From Sceloporus undulatus (Eukaryota > Chordata > Lepidosauria > Squamata > Phrynosomatidae): a stretch of DNA of 64,000 nt. The stretch is from contig NC_056522.1 of the NCBI RefSeq assembly GCF_019175285.1, positions 325,695,134 through 325,759,133 of the forward strand, written 5' to 3'. Numbering within the stretch: position 1 is the stretch's first letter; each line of letters begins with the position of its first letter. The position numbers and the translations under genes were made by a program. Under the pieces are notes generated by a model that saw nothing but the letters and a program-made list of their open reading frames with translations, searched no databases and had not been told where the DNA came from. Below, piece after piece: positions 22,460-34,939 of this stretch.

Positions 22460-24385
22460 GCCCTTCCAGCAGAGACTGAATCCCTGTTCTCAGACTGGGT
22501 TTTCAGTTGATGTGGAGAACCTCTGTTTTTTCTAATCATGTGTCAATTTGTTTATTTCCATCCAGTGCATTGCTCCTGACAGGCACCAGTTTACAACCAA
22601 AACATCTTCCTCATAGTTTGGTGGAAAGGAGTAATAGAACTGAATATCATCTGCATACAGATGGCACTGAATAATATTTTTTGCCCATTCTACCCATTAT
22701 TGCCCTCCTATCACCACCTAAATCATTGTCTCATTCACTCTGTATTCGCAAGGTAAGGTTCTCTAGAAATTTGAACGCATATCATTAAAATGGCTCTTTT
22801 CTAAATCCTCACTATTTTATAATCTATGTGAATATATTATCATCTCTAACCCATTGTCTAAGATCCAAAAAAAATGTGCAGTTAATCTCACATCAAAAGA
22901 GAACGTAAACAATCAAAGGCTAAAACCCTTTCAAAACAGGGAATTTTCCAAACTAGTTGTCCAAATGGCACGTGGGTCTGATGATTAAAGGAGACAAGCC
23001 AAAAAACCAAAATAGGCTTGTCCCAAAAGCTACTAAATCAACTCCTAAATTATTAGCCACTGCTTGTTTTGTTTTGCTTGTTTTAGAACTATTACCACAG
23101 TATGGCCCCAGTCCAGACAAAGTAAGTGATGCTTTACTAATTTCAATAGCATGCGTCATTGCTTTCAATGAGACTTGAGCATGACTAACTTTTTCTGAAT
23201 TGGGATAAGTGTGATTAGGAGCAGGGTATAAGACAATTTCTAATTAAACAAATATTGAAAGTGTTGTGTGAGCAATAAAGAATAAGTACAAAACCAACGT
23301 CCTGATAACATAAAGGAAAGTAATTGTCATTCATTCAGTTCAGTTTCCCAGCATACAGTAGTTTAAACATTCCCTGTCATCCTTAAATTTGTTGTTTGTA
23401 TACAATTCCAGGCAAATAGGAATGGTCCAGTTTGCTTTCAGTGGCAAAATTCCACTGTTTCATACTTCATTCTCTTCATCTTTGAATCAATTTGTTTTCC
23501 AAAAGTGGGAATAAAAAATTCTGGGTAGAAAAGATTGGGTTTAAATTGCCCCAAATACCTGCCATGCCAGAGTATAATTCCTCAAAATTTAAGGGTTCAT
23601 TTTTATTCTCATGATTTACAGCAAAGTCGAGAGCTTTTTAAATTTCTGGAACTACAACTCCCTAAAACTCTGAATAGGGCTGTTGTGGACCTAGAGAAAA
23701 CATGGTGCAAATAAGTTGTAATTATTTATGTCTTCATAACATTTATGCCCTAATTTTTAGTGAAGATTGTCTACCAAAGGGGGGGGATCTATAAAATCTA
23801 TGAAAAGGTACAATAACATTAGGAATATCTTGCTCCATATATGAGGGGATGACAAAGACCTCTGGCCTCAGTAGATCTCCAAAATTTGGAAAAATTAATT
23901 TTTTGGACTGTAACTCTTAGCATTCTTCAGCCAACATAGTCATTGGCCATACTGGGTACATATGTGTTTCCCAAGCTCTGGGGCTGTTTATTTCAAATAA
24001 AGATTTGATTTCTTGACAAATACTTTCTAAAACTAGACTAACCCAGGAGCTCCTAGGAGCATGACACCTGTTCAGAAAGAAATCTTGGGTCTACTTTTTG
24101 TGTGCAGAATATTATGTAACAATTTGTTGTGATGAAAATTTTGCTAGGCAGAAAACATATTGTGCCCTTCAGGTAGAGTACCTGATTCATAGCAGCCACC
24201 TTGGATTCGGAGACACTTGACAGATGGATAGATATGAATATCTTCACAGACACTTGCACAGAAAAGTCTGCGAATGTAAAGGTCAGGGGGGCCAGGAGCA
24301 ATCCAGAGCACCACAGTGGCTGTGTGAATGCAGAAGCAAAGCATGATAGAACATATTGCAACATCACAACCCATCATACTGGAAG
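22460..24385. other. Intergenic, no gene seen
   Basis: AT-rich sequence without recognised mobile elements apart from scattered decayed pieces. ORFs at about 22953-23178 and 24053-24518 lack domains; the latter contains a Leu run translated from the AAT microsatellite. Confidence 0.35.
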
Positions 24386-24386
<1 letters not shown>

Positions 24387-24433
<47 letters not shown>

Positions 24434-24900
24434 GTTTTATTTTTATACCGCCCTTCTTACAATCAGGGCGGTGCACAACATAATACAACATTACAAATAC
24501 AATAAAAAGAAAGTACATTAAAAACCCACATTAAAACCAATTCTGGCCAGCTTGCCACTGCTGTCGGGGGGGGGGGGGGGAGACTAACTGGAGCCTGTGT
24601 CCGGGAATGCTAACTTGAACAAGAAGGTCTTTAATTCCTTCTTGAACTGGGCCAGGGAGGTGGCCAAGTGGAGCTCTGTGGGCAGCGAGTTCCAAAGGGT
24701 CGGGGCCGAGATGGTGAAAGTACTCCTCGATGTGGAGGCTAATCTTGCCCCTGGGACCCTCAATAGTTGCTGCCCAGATGTTCTGAGTGTGCGGGGCGGA
24801 TTGTATGGGGAGAGGCGGTCCTCTAGGTATCCTGGGCCCAAGCCATGTAGGGCTTTATAGGTTATAACCAACACCTTGTATTGCGCCCAGAATACTGTCA
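24387..24900 (-). mobile_element. L2 LINE 3' end, minus strand
   Basis: The minus strand at about 24584-24893 encodes the L2 C-terminus: AQYKVLVITYKALHGLGPGY, RTLRTSGQQLLRVPGARL and LAQFKKELKTFLF, closely similar to the copy at 10-11.5 kb. It ends in a 3' UTR with a G/C-matched 'accgcccttcttacaatcag' stem and an AAT array at 24387-24434. Heavily 5'-truncated. A run of 15 G residues lies at 24566-24580. Confidence 0.88.
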
Positions 24901-24904
24901 AATA

Positions 24905-25635
24905 CTGTCAAGTCAAACATATTAAAGCGCCTTTCTCTATTCCATCACCTGCAGGAAGCTTTATTATATTCCATGCCCAACATCAAGAGATTAGTGATAG
25001 TTAGAGTTTAAGTGTATCATGCAAGTGTAAGTGTGTTTCTTTATTACATGTGTATATAAACAGCCATACATAGTTTAATTTCATGATACACCTGTACTTG
25101 TGGTTTGTTACTGATTCAGTCAGAAGCTTCCATGGTTTGTGTTTGGTTGTGTACTTCTGATAGGTAAAGTGAACACTGACAAGTTAAAATATATTTTAGA
25201 AATATAAATATTTTCCCAATTTTGACATGCATATACACATGCAAAATTAGTATTGACATCATATTGAGATGATGGTCAACATTCCACAGAATCTCCCTGC
25301 ATTTGGGAAAATATAAATGAAGTTGTCTGGATAATTTTGTTCACTAACATCTCACTACCTACTAGTAGTAAACTCAATTATTGTGAGGAAGCTGACTGGA
25401 TATGCTGCTGTGAACACCTGATGAGAGTAGAATAATAACGTTATTCTAAATGGATGGATGGATAAGTACAAACCAGGATCCAAAGTTTGTAATACTATTT
25501 CCATGAACCCAAAGTAACTCCTCCATGTCAATTGGTGACATCCCTTAATTTCAGGTTCTTGGATATCATATGTGGTGCTAACATGAAAATAAAATCATGA
25601 ACTTGGTTCCAGCCCAAGTACAAAACTGTTGATTA
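24905..25635. other. Intergenic, AT-rich
   Basis: Nothing recognised. Confidence 0.35.
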
Positions 25636-25638
25636 TTT

Positions 25639-25806
25639 CATAGTTTTTTGTGGGGTTTTGGGGCTATGTGGTCATGTTCTAGAAGAGTTTGTTCCTGACA
25701 TTTCGCCAGATCTCTGAAGATGCCAGCCACAGATGCTGGCAAAACATCAGGAATAAACCCTTCTAGAACATGGCCACATAGCCCGAAAAACTCACAAAAA
25801 ACTATG
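25639..25806. repeat. Palindromic repeat, 'catgttctagaagag' family
   Basis: Two long inverted arms, 25639-25709 and about 25736-25806, both starting or ending with 'catagttttttgtg'/'cacaaaaaactatg'. The loop ('tctctgaagatgccagccac') matches the outer part of the single arm at 8931-9021. Head-to-head joining of two copies or inverted terminal repeats of a Penelope-like element are both possible. Confidence 0.75.
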
Positions 25807-25844
25807 GATGCCAGCCATGAGAGCCTTCAACTTCCTGTTGGTTA

Positions 25845-26230
25845 TTTCCTTTTAAACCCTATGTGATTTGAGTCCAGATTACCTATGGGATTGTCTTCTC
25901 CCATATAATCCAGCCCAAAACCTCAGGTACTCTGGGGGGACATTTATTTCAACCTGCCAGAACCAGACTGGCAACTGTCAACCACAGGACCTTTTCATCT
26001 GCCACCCCTAAACTGTGGGAGAGATATGACAGCTAAACACACTGTCTAAATCTAAAACAGTATTACAAACCCTATCTCTTCCTGCAGGTCCACACAGTTA
26101 ATTTTAAACTATGAATTTTAAATTGGTATATTGAAAATTTTATGTCTGGATGATTTTGATGTGTAATAATCATCATAATCCTAATGTATATATATAATTA
26201 TAGCCTTTTGGCTAAAGAGCCGGGTATAAA

Positions 26231-26276
<46 letters not shown>

Positions 26277-26278
26277 TA
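25845..26278 (+). mobile_element. Old L2 LINE 3' end, plus strand
   Basis: Decayed L2 C-terminus. One frame reads DLSPDYLWDCLLPYNPAQNL, another TRLATVNHRTFSSATPKLW, so a frameshift lies between them. It ends in 'gccgggtataaatatt' and an ATT array (about 26228-26277). Confidence 0.8.
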
Positions 26279-26294
26279 ATCCTTAAATTATATA

Positions 26295-26489
26295 CAGTCA
26301 TCCCTCCATTTGTGCGGACTTCGAATCTGCATCCTTGATTATGCACAAGGGGCAAGCAGAGGGACATAAAATGGAGGGCACACCCATTTTACGCGTGCCC
26401 TCAGGGGCCCTCAGGAGCTTGAATATTATCAGATTTTTGTTTTCACAGTGGTCCAGAACATATCTCCTGCAAAAATGGAGGGGCGACTG
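26295..26489. mobile_element. pogo/Tigger-like MITE
   Basis: Flanked by TA at 26293-26294 and 26490-26491. Terminal inverted repeats are CAGTCATCCCTCCATTT and AAATGGAGGGGCGACTG. This CAGTC... end with TA duplication is the Tigger/pogo pattern. No transposase frame. Confidence 0.8.
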
Positions 26490-26561
26490 TATTGTATTTT
26501 ATTCTGTCTTGTACTCTGCCTCAAGGCTTGGGAAAGGTAGGTAAGAATTATTATTATTATT

Positions 26562-26597
<36 letters not shown>

Positions 26598-26600
26598 AGA
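26490..26600 (+). repeat. L2-like tail with ATT and TTG arrays
   Basis: 'ttgtactctgcctcaaggct...taggtaagaattattatt' is an L2-type 3' tail, followed by a TTG array at about 26564-26597. The Tigger-like MITE may have inserted just upstream of it. Confidence 0.5.
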
Positions 26601-27870
26601 GTTAGGTTTGTTTGGAAGAATTCTGAGATGCCTGCACCAAGTGTAATGAAATATGGACTATGTTAGTTCATCAATGAAATGCAACATTTTACACCTAAAC
26701 ATATTCAAAGTATTATTTTATTACGTTTCCAAAGGTGAAATGCACTGAAAACACAAAGTTGCACTTTAAAAAAAATTCAGTTCAGCCTTTTAAGATATTC
26801 CTTGGAAATGCAATCACTTTTCCTCTCATAGAGTACTACAAAAGATGCCTTAATAATTGTATGTGAGCAAGAATGAATCTGAAGAGCATTCAGGCAGCTA
26901 ATTCAACTGCACTTTAAAAGGCTTTGTATTTTAAATCCAGAATAATTCTGGAATGACAACTACATTCTTTTCTTTAACCTGAGGAATCTTATTTAATATG
27001 AAAAGAATAATTTCTAAATCTTGCTTTTGCCTTCTAAAGATGCCTTAGTATTGTTTCATATTTATAGAAATAAATCCACGACTGTGTTTGTTTTTCCTGT
27101 TGTTGTTAATTTATTTTGCTGTATGCACTACAAGGGCTTGTCTCTGGTTTACAGTAGCAAAGAGTTCAGACTGTAGGCTTTAAACTCTATTTTCTCCAGT
27201 AGATGTCACTTGCAGTACATAATAATTTATGTACAGAAATAAAGAACATAGTATTTGATCCTCATGCTTTTGAAAGCCATATTTAAACAGTCATATGGCC
27301 TCTTATGCAGACAATACATTTGGGCATTTAGATTCTTTAAACATCAAACAGTTAAGCAAAGTCATTTATTTCCAGTATGATGTGAAGATTGTGTATCGAT
27401 GTGTTTTATGTAGAAAAACAAAAATAAAAGTGAAGGAAATGCATTATCTTATATTATGTGAGTCATACACATAATCAAGAAACTAATCTAAAAAGCCTGT
27501 CTTTAAAGTAATAGAATCCAACTCACGTATTCTGTCTTAACAGCTTTGACACTATACTAATAGTGACCATATTCTTTAATTGTGTTTTTTAAGACTACGA
27601 ATGTAACAAAATTATATTTCAAAACCAATATAATGAGTGGGAATAAATGGACCTTCTTCATGTAAAGAATAACATTTTCTAGTTACTTTGTAGTTATTTA
27701 AAGGGCATTTTGGATATATTTTGAAAGGGCTTTTTAAAGTTTTTCACCATCCTCATCAGTTCTAATATTTTGGTTTTTTAAAAAAAAATAAATGGAACAG
27801 TAACAAATAATGCAATGAGTTACTTTTATTGCATTTTAACAAGTAAAATAGCGGTACTTGTCAAACACTG
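26601..27870. other. Repeat-poor intergenic tract, possible regulatory DNA
   Basis: About 1.2 kb of unique AT-rich sequence with no recognised transposon and no ORF of note. From about 26880 to 27480 it is rich in ATTTA/TAATT-type homeodomain cores. It may be a conserved noncoding element of the MEIS2 desert; conservation cannot be judged here. Confidence 0.3.
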
Positions 27871-27871
27871 T

Positions 27872-28026
27872 GGCTGCATCCACACTGCAGAAAAATCCAG
27901 TTTGACACCACTAACTGCCATGGCTCAATGCTATGGAATTCTAGAATTAGTTTTATGAGACATTTAGCCTTCTCTGTCAGAGATCTCTGATGCCACAACA
28001 AATTACAATTCCCAGAATCCCATAGA
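27872..28026. repeat. Palindromic MITE-like element, copy 3, right end lost
   Basis: The left end 'ggctgcatccacactgcaga' is intact; the right arm stops after 'cccagaatcccatag'. Its truncation coincides with the start of the L2 piece at about 28060. Confidence 0.8.
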
Positions 28027-28059
28027 GACACTTCTATGCGTCCCACCACTATCACAAGC

Positions 28060-28573
28060 AGGGTTAGTTGGGACATGAGAGAGGACCTTTTCTGTGGCTA
28101 CCCTTAGACTCTGGAACTCCTTTCCCAGGGAATTCTTTGTTGTCCTTCCAACGCCAGGCTAAGACTTTCCTGTTCAGACTGGTATTTAAAACAAAAGGTT
28201 ATTAAAGAATGGGCTGGATGTTGTAATCTTTTAAGGTATTTTAAACACTTTTATCTTTTTAACTATATTTTATTCTTGTACATGCAATGACAAGCCCTCC
28301 CTTCATCCACCATCTTGAGGGAGAGAGGCAGGCTAGCTCCACCAGGCCTGCCTGGAAGAAGAAGAGCCCTCCCTCTGGTCCATCTGCCTTGGTCCAGGCC
28401 TCAGAGGGAGAGAAGAATGCTGGACCTGATTCCCTCCCCCTCCCCCCACCATTCCCTTCTCCTTTTGTGTCATGTCTTTTAGATTGTAAGCCTGAGGGCA
28501 GGGAACCATCTATTATCCCCTCTGTTGTAAACCACTCAGATTCCCAGTGATTGGGCAGTATATAAATAAATCC

Positions 28574-28615
<42 letters not shown>

Positions 28616-28730
28616 TAATGTAACATTTTTCTCTGTTTTAAATCGTACTGTTTTTAATCTTATAAGCCAGTCTGAGTTCCTGTTTTGGGGGAAGAGTGGG
28701 ATATAAATACACATAAATAACAACAACAAC
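28060..28730 (+). mobile_element. L2 3' end split by another retroposon
   Basis: Positions 28060-28270 encode an L2 C-terminus remnant (WNSFPREFFVVLP, then 'gacttt cctgttcagactgg'-type sequence). The 3' UTR resumes at about 28620 ('gttttaaatcgtactgtttt') and ends in 'gggatataaatacacataaa' with an AAC array. The intervening repeat at 28280-28617 inserted into it. Confidence 0.7.
28280..28617 (+). mobile_element. L2-like 3'-UTR repeat (SINE-like), plus strand, nested
   Basis: Same repeat as 429-727 in opposite orientation, ending in an ATT array at 28575-28616. It interrupts an older L2 tail, so it was mobile after that L2 inserted. Both copies share the same internal blocks from 'ctccaccaggcctgcctgga' to 'cccagtgattgggcagtata'. 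Confidence 0.75.
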
Positions 28731-28734
28731 AAAT

Positions 28735-30270
28735 ATGGAGAATAAAATAATGGTCAGAAGACTGGAAACAATATACATCCTCATCCACAAAAAAGGAGAC
28801 ACAAAATGCTGTAACAATTAAACACTACAGCACAAAACACTGCAGCAACCATAGCATTAATTTCCCATGCAAGCAAAATTATGCTTTACGTTCTGCAACT
28901 CCAATCATATAAGGAAAGAGAAATCTCAAAGGTGCAGGGTTCAGGAAAGGAAGAGATACTAGGGATCACATTGCAAACATATGTTGGTTAATAGAGCATA
29001 CCAAAGCATTCCAGAAGAAAATCAGCATGTGCTTTATAACAAAGTCTTTGACTGCATAGATCCTGAAAAGCTATAGAATGCTCTTAATGATGTGGTAGTA
29101 CACTACATTTGATAGTCCTGATGAGAAATCTGTACTCTGAACAAGAGGCTACTATTAGAATAGAATATGGAGAAATAGAATTAGCAAGGGCAAGGATGCA
29201 TTTTATCACCCTACTTGTTCAACTTATATGAGAAAATAATATATGAAGAGCAGGTTTAGACTTGGAAGGAGTAGGAGTGATGATAGGAGGAAGGAACATC
29301 AACAGTCTAAGGAGTTTATCACAGAGGGGGGAAATGGGGGGATCAAAGGTTTAAACTGTCATTATCCCAGGAAAGTCACGCGATGGTGGGAAGATTTTTA
29401 CACACACCACAATTAAAGAGGACTTATCCCAGGAAAAACCAGGTAATAAGCAGCAACAAATCATTCACGGGATTTCCGCAGATGACACCATACTATTAGG
29501 AGAAACATCACAGACTTGGAACAATTACTAAGGAAGGCCAAAGAAGAAAGTGCAAAGGCAGGTTTATGGCTGAAGATAAAGAAAAGAAAACTAATGACCA
29601 TGGAAAATCTACATAAATTCAACCTAGACAATGAAGAAATCCAAACAGTTGAAGACTTCCTGTGTCTTGGAACAAACATTGATTAGAATGGAGACTACTG
29701 TCAAGAAATTAGGAGACTTGGGATGAGAAGGGTAGCTATGAAAAAACTAGACAAAATCCTAAAGAGTAAAAATATACAATTGAGCACTAACGTTAGAATC
29801 ATCCAATCCATTGTGTTTCCCATTACCATGTACAGATGTGAGAGCTGGACAATGAAGGAAGTGAATAAGAAGAACATTATCTCAGTTGAGATGTCGTGCT
29901 GGAGAAAAGTGCTGAAGATACTGTGGACAGCCAAAAAAACCCCCAAAGAATTGGGTTCTTGAATAGATCAAGCCTGAACTCTCCCTGGAAGCCAAGATTA
30001 TCAGTTTGAGGGTTTCATTTTTGGCCACATCACTAGAAGGCATGCTTCATGGGAAAAAACAATAATACTAGGAAAGACAGAAGGTACCAGAAAGGAAGGA
30101 AGACTCCACACCAGCTAGATAGACTCAATCAGGAAGGCCATGGCCCTGAATCTACAGAACCTAAGCACAGCAGTGGAGCACAGGCGGTCTTAGTGACGTC
30201 TCATCCACAGAGTGACCATGTGTCAGGGGTGACTCAAGGGCAGTTAACAACTTCCTTGAGAAGTTAGATT
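28735..30270 (+). mobile_element. BovB/RTE LINE, decayed
   Basis: Broken frames recall the RTE-BovB ORF in order: IYILIHKKGDT near 28770 (conserved 'KKGD' block before the RT palm), RT palm remnants near 29040-29230, then at 29723-29962 the C-terminal ILKSKNIQLSTNVRIIQSIV and CESWTMKEVNKKNI. The tail ('cttagtgacgtctcatcc') follows. Many stops and shifts; clearly dead. BovB is abundant in squamates and supplies the enzymes for SINEs with the same 3' tail. Confidence 0.85.
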
Positions 30271-30279
30271 TGGCTATGA

Positions 30280-30640
30280 TAACACATACCATGATTACAC
30301 CCCATTTGGGCTACTGAAATGCATTCTTCATGAGGTTGCCTTTGGACAGGGTTTGGAAACTTCAACAGGTAAAAATTCTGCAGTCAGAATGCTGAATGGA
30401 GCAATTACACAGTGCATATAAAACTACCTTGTTGAAAAGGCTTCACTGGCTACCAGTTCATCTTCAGGAATAATTCAAAGTGCAGGTTATGAACTATGAA
30501 GATCCCAGTGTCTTGGGTTCAGACTTTCTAAAATATCATGTCTTTCCATACAAACTTGCCAGAGTCTTAAAATTCTTAGGAGGTGGCTTTCTCTAAGTCC
30601 CACCACCAGTGCTGGGATAAACAATAGTGGTATACACAAG
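30280..30640 (+). mobile_element. Old L2 LINE fragment
   Basis: Reads KRLHWLPVHLQ near 30438-30470, the hallmark LHWLP block of L2, with decayed sequence on both sides ('ccccatttgggctactgaaa', 'cttccatacaaacttgccag'). Confidence 0.7.
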
Positions 30641-30769
30641 TGTGCTATGACTGATTAACCTAAGTCTTACCTAACTTATTTTGCATTGAAGCTAAAATAT
30701 ATGCCGCAAAATATATCATGCTGCAAATTTTTCCCAAGTTCTCATTATGGTGACTACTGAAAGTTCATA

Positions 30770-30880
30770 TAACAGAAGGAACAGCCACTCCTCTGAATAA
30801 ACCTTGCCAAGAAAACTCTTGGATAGGATGACCATGAGTCAGATTTGACTTGAAGGCACATAACAACAATTTTGAAAGTA
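30770..30880 (+). mobile_element. Sauria SINE/BovB-type tail fragment
   Basis: 'cttgccaagaaaactcttgg', 'gaccatgagtcagatttgac' and 'ttgaaggcacataacaacaa' form the 3' tail common to BovB and Sauria SINEs. The tRNA-like head is missing or unrecognisable. Confidence 0.75.
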
Positions 30881-30889
30881 AATCTTGGT

Positions 30890-33800
30890 TTTTAAATAAG
30901 TTACCACTGGGTATGCATGTATGTATGCTGTCATACTTTTCCCTCTGACACTATATGTTCCATAATCATCCTCCACCTCTGTCCTATTGCATATTCTGGG
31001 ACTCTGATGCCAATGGAACAGAGTTTTTTTAAAGTAGGTCTTAAGCTGATTTCCATTTATCATGATGTCCCAGCCCAAACACCTTTCCGTCTGACATTTT
31101 ATGGCTTAGGGCCAAATTTAATATATATGCCATCTCCATGCAAATTGTCCCTCAAAATGAAGGGCAATAAAAGAAAGCAATCATCCCTACTTAGAAAACA
31201 ATTGAACACTCCCTTTCTGCCAAAAGCTCTGCACCAATTGTATGACTTTCTTCTCAGTTTCCTTACTACCTGGAGGCCTCTCTCATTGCCAAATGGCACT
31301 TGGACTCCATTGTGACTTTCAAATCTATTAATAATAAATAGCCCAAAAAACCCACCAAAAATTAATAATTTTGTTTAAAATCAGCTGCTTGAGGCAGCTG
31401 CCTCAATCTGTCTCATTGTAAGGCCTGACTATAGGTCATTTTTAAAACTGTTGTAGTAAATGTACTTGTAACATTACTTACTTTTGACACTACTGCTGAA
31501 TCAATTCTATCTCTTCTACTTCTTTAATCTGGTTTTAAAAAATGTTTTGTTCTGTTTTGTTTTGTTTTCCCAGCTCAGCAGTCTTTGCTTACTCCACTTT
31601 TCTTGGTCCATGCAAAGTGGATAGGACACATATTGTTCAAATATTTATATTTTTCCTCAGATAAATATACTGTATACCACTATTATTGTAGTAGTAAACT
31701 GCTTGGCTTCTGTTTCATCACCATATTGTGGTTGTTCTCTGTTTATTCTGTCACACCACTTTCTCCCTTCCTGGCTTTTTGGTTGGAAATAACTGTCTTG
31801 TGAATGATAAAACAAAGTTGGAAAGCAACCTTTGTACTTTCTTGTCAGGTTAGAACTAGTAATATAAATCCATTAGTGTGACCAAGATATTCCATAATGT
31901 TTCATCAAACAGTTGTGAAAATCAATTTCTTCCCTGACTCTCAAGATATCAGTAAAATTTCTTGTGCTTTCTGGCATCTTTTCTTTTTTAAAAAAACAAC
32001 GGCCTTTTGTACGGTCTCAGTCCAGGATTTACAAATAGGAGATGCTTTTTCAAAGATATCTGTTTGGAATCTTAAAATGATGCACAGAAGTATCTTTCGG
32101 TATTATCAAAACACAAGAGACATTTCAGCTTCTGACAGGCCCATCTTGGGGATTGGTAAGGACACAAGGTTATCCTTTTCCAAAGTTATTTGACATCCAG
32201 GTTTCCCCTTTTGCAATATTTTGACATGGGTTAATTGTCAGTCTCACCCACGTGGGTGGATGCTATTAGGTGCAATGCTACAAGAAGTTGTATGATTCTG
32301 TTACTTAAAGAACCAACTATTTCAATTTACTTTGGTTTTGATGTCAGTGTCTGTATCTGATATTATTTTTATTTAACCCAATAGAAATACTTCATCAGGA
32401 ATGTTCTGGCAAGAAAAGGAACTGAGAAAAAAACAAGTCAAATGTATTATCGTGTGGTGTTTGTACAATATTTGTAAAATATTAAAATCTAGCCAAACTA
32501 AATCCAGTGTGAAATTAGTAGAAGCAGCATACCCTTCCGATTATGTGGGCTCATCAGGGTTTCATATTCTTCTATTTGAAAAAATCCAGCACAACTCACA
32601 TATAATACATATATGTCAGTGTTTTATTTGTGTTTAAAAGTGTCCAAGATGAAATAGTTTTGATTCAAATTTGTATTTTGGTGGTCTTTCAGTTCATCAT
32701 CCTGTACTCCAACAAGCTACAGCGAATACCTTCAAACCAGTGATTAAGATTCTCTCAAAAATGTCACATGGATAGTTTTCATTAGAAATTATTTTATGGC
32801 AATACTTTGGTCAGTATGTGACTGAACTACGGAAGTCATGTTAAAAAGGATTCTTGTATTAACAGTATGCAATAACATTATATTCTATGTTATCCTGTGG
32901 TCCAATGTGGGCATCACACCCCAAGGCATAGCATCCTCAATGGGCAAAACAGACACCTGTGTTCCTAGACTGAGGAATTTCTCACATGTGGCTTTTAAAT
33001 TGCCGTTCAAAGTTGGAAAATATCTCCTTACTGCATGATGCATCTCTGTTTAGTCACTGCCCTACCTTCAAAGTGTTGTTAAAACGCACCTTGTCATTGA
33101 TGGGGAAAACCTGTCAACAAGCTCGTAAACACACTTCTATAGAATTAGTCCTCAGGTACATTAAGTTCCTCCAGGACAGTTCTGATACTGGGAAGTCATA
33201 TGGTGCCAGTGTCTCCTCCTCTCCCCCTTTCCCCAATCCCCTTTGCTATTCCCAAACAAACAAACAAACAAAAGTTATTTTATTCATTTTTTAATTTTAT
33301 TAGCATATCTTTGAAATTGTGTTAAAAATTAAACAATGATAATAATAAACCCGAAAGGCACCCTGGATAGGGCATAGAGCAGGAAACTGGGGTTAGAGAG
33401 GAGTGTGGAAGACAACACAAGAAAACTGGTCTCACATGATAAATTCCTCAGTGAAAAGAGAAAGGAGATCCTTTTTACTATAATAGCCCAACACATATAG
33501 TGTTTGTTGGAGATGGTAAATACATGGCTATTTTATTCCTGTGGAAATTCTTCCATGGAGAGGACTGGATCTAGCTCTGGTAGATTATAGAAGGAGAGAG
33601 TGAGAGAAAGAACTGTATGGAGTGTGTTTAAATTATTTTTGAAAAGTTATATTGGAAGAGGGAAGGTTTCCAACCACAGGCTGAACTGAAAGGAAAACAA
33701 AAAACAAAAAAATATGGATTATTATTATTTTTATTCACCACAGATATAGTATTTTTCATTTGTGTCACAGAAATTATAACCACAATTTACAAGTGTATGT

Positions 33801-34675
33801 CCAATAAAATTGCTATTGATTTAGTGATGCTTTGCTTTGATATTATCTTGCTTTAACCTCATTCATAAAGCTGTTTCAGATTATTTCAGACTGTCAATGG
33901 TTTGTGACTCATAAATATTCAACTCTAATTTGCACTTGCCTTTTTTGCATTCATGTTAATTTGTGCTAAGTTTCCACATTTGCCTCTTTCTGTGTTTACA
34001 AAGTAAACAAATAAACAAAATACAGCAATACATCACAACCAGAAGTTGTCTTGCTTCCATTTGTGAGTTTTCCTGCTTATACATGCATCAAAACACAAGT
34101 GATTGACTCAGCCAAGCAAGCTATCACTCTGATCTAAAACATTATTACATTAAAGCAATTAGTCCTGTGGATTTCAGCTGAACTTACTTCCACCTAAGTG
34201 TCTTTAGGATTGGTGCTTTAATTAGCATTCTTTCCAGTTTAGTATGAGTAGGTTAAAGGCTGACAGTATAAATGATGATACCGTTAATGCTTTTTAAAAT
34301 TTATTCCTCCTTTTCCTTCAAGCAACCCAATGAGATAGCGGAGCACATAGTTCAATTTCACTGTGAGCGTGAGAAACTGATATGGTTTCAAACATTTCCT
34401 GGAACCTGCCAAAAATGGCCTCTATTCTGGCCTACAAAAGTCATATTGGTGCCAGCTTAATTTTCTTAGGATTGAACCCATGGTAGACCTGTAGTTATGC
34501 CATTCTATATGCCTCATTTGAGGCTTCAGTTCCCAGATGATTAGAAAAGCATGAGGGGGAAAGCAAGGTCTGATCTTAGGCCATGTCCCCTCCATTACAC
34601 CCCTACCACCAAACTCTGTCACTATGTATATGCTGGAGAAGATCTGAAGCTAAGCTTGGGAATGCTTCATTTTGG
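30890..34675. other. Intergenic tract, largely repeat-poor
   Basis: About 3.8 kb with no supported gene. ORFs (for example 30917-31315, 31897-32193, 32986-33294) have no recognisable domains and lie in AT-rich DNA. The segment from about 33780 to 34150 is unique, homeodomain-motif rich and could be a regulatory element (inference). Short AAAC array near 33254-33273. Confidence 0.35.
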
Positions 34676-34852
34676 GTGCATCGAAATAATGCACTTTGAC
34701 ACCACTTTAAGTGCTGTAGCTATGGAATCCTGGGGTTCCTAGTTTTACAAGGTCTTTAGCCTTCCCTGTCAAAGAGTGCCGGTGCCTCACTAAACTACAG
34801 ATCCCAGTATTCTGTAGGATGGATCCATGGCAGTTAAAGTGGTATCAAATTC
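34676..34852. repeat. Palindromic MITE-like element, copy 4
   Basis: Left arm 'gcactttgacaccactttaa', right arm 'ggatccatggcagttaaagt'; both outer ends are diverged. An older-looking copy than those at 40-53 kb. Confidence 0.75.
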
Positions 34853-34877
34853 TAATCACTGGTGCTCACCATGCATG

Positions 34878-34936
<59 letters not shown>

Positions 34937-34937
34937 T
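34878..34937. repeat. Compound (CT)n(CA)n microsatellite
   Basis: CT array running directly into a CA array. Confidence 0.9.
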
Positions 34938-34939
34938 TT

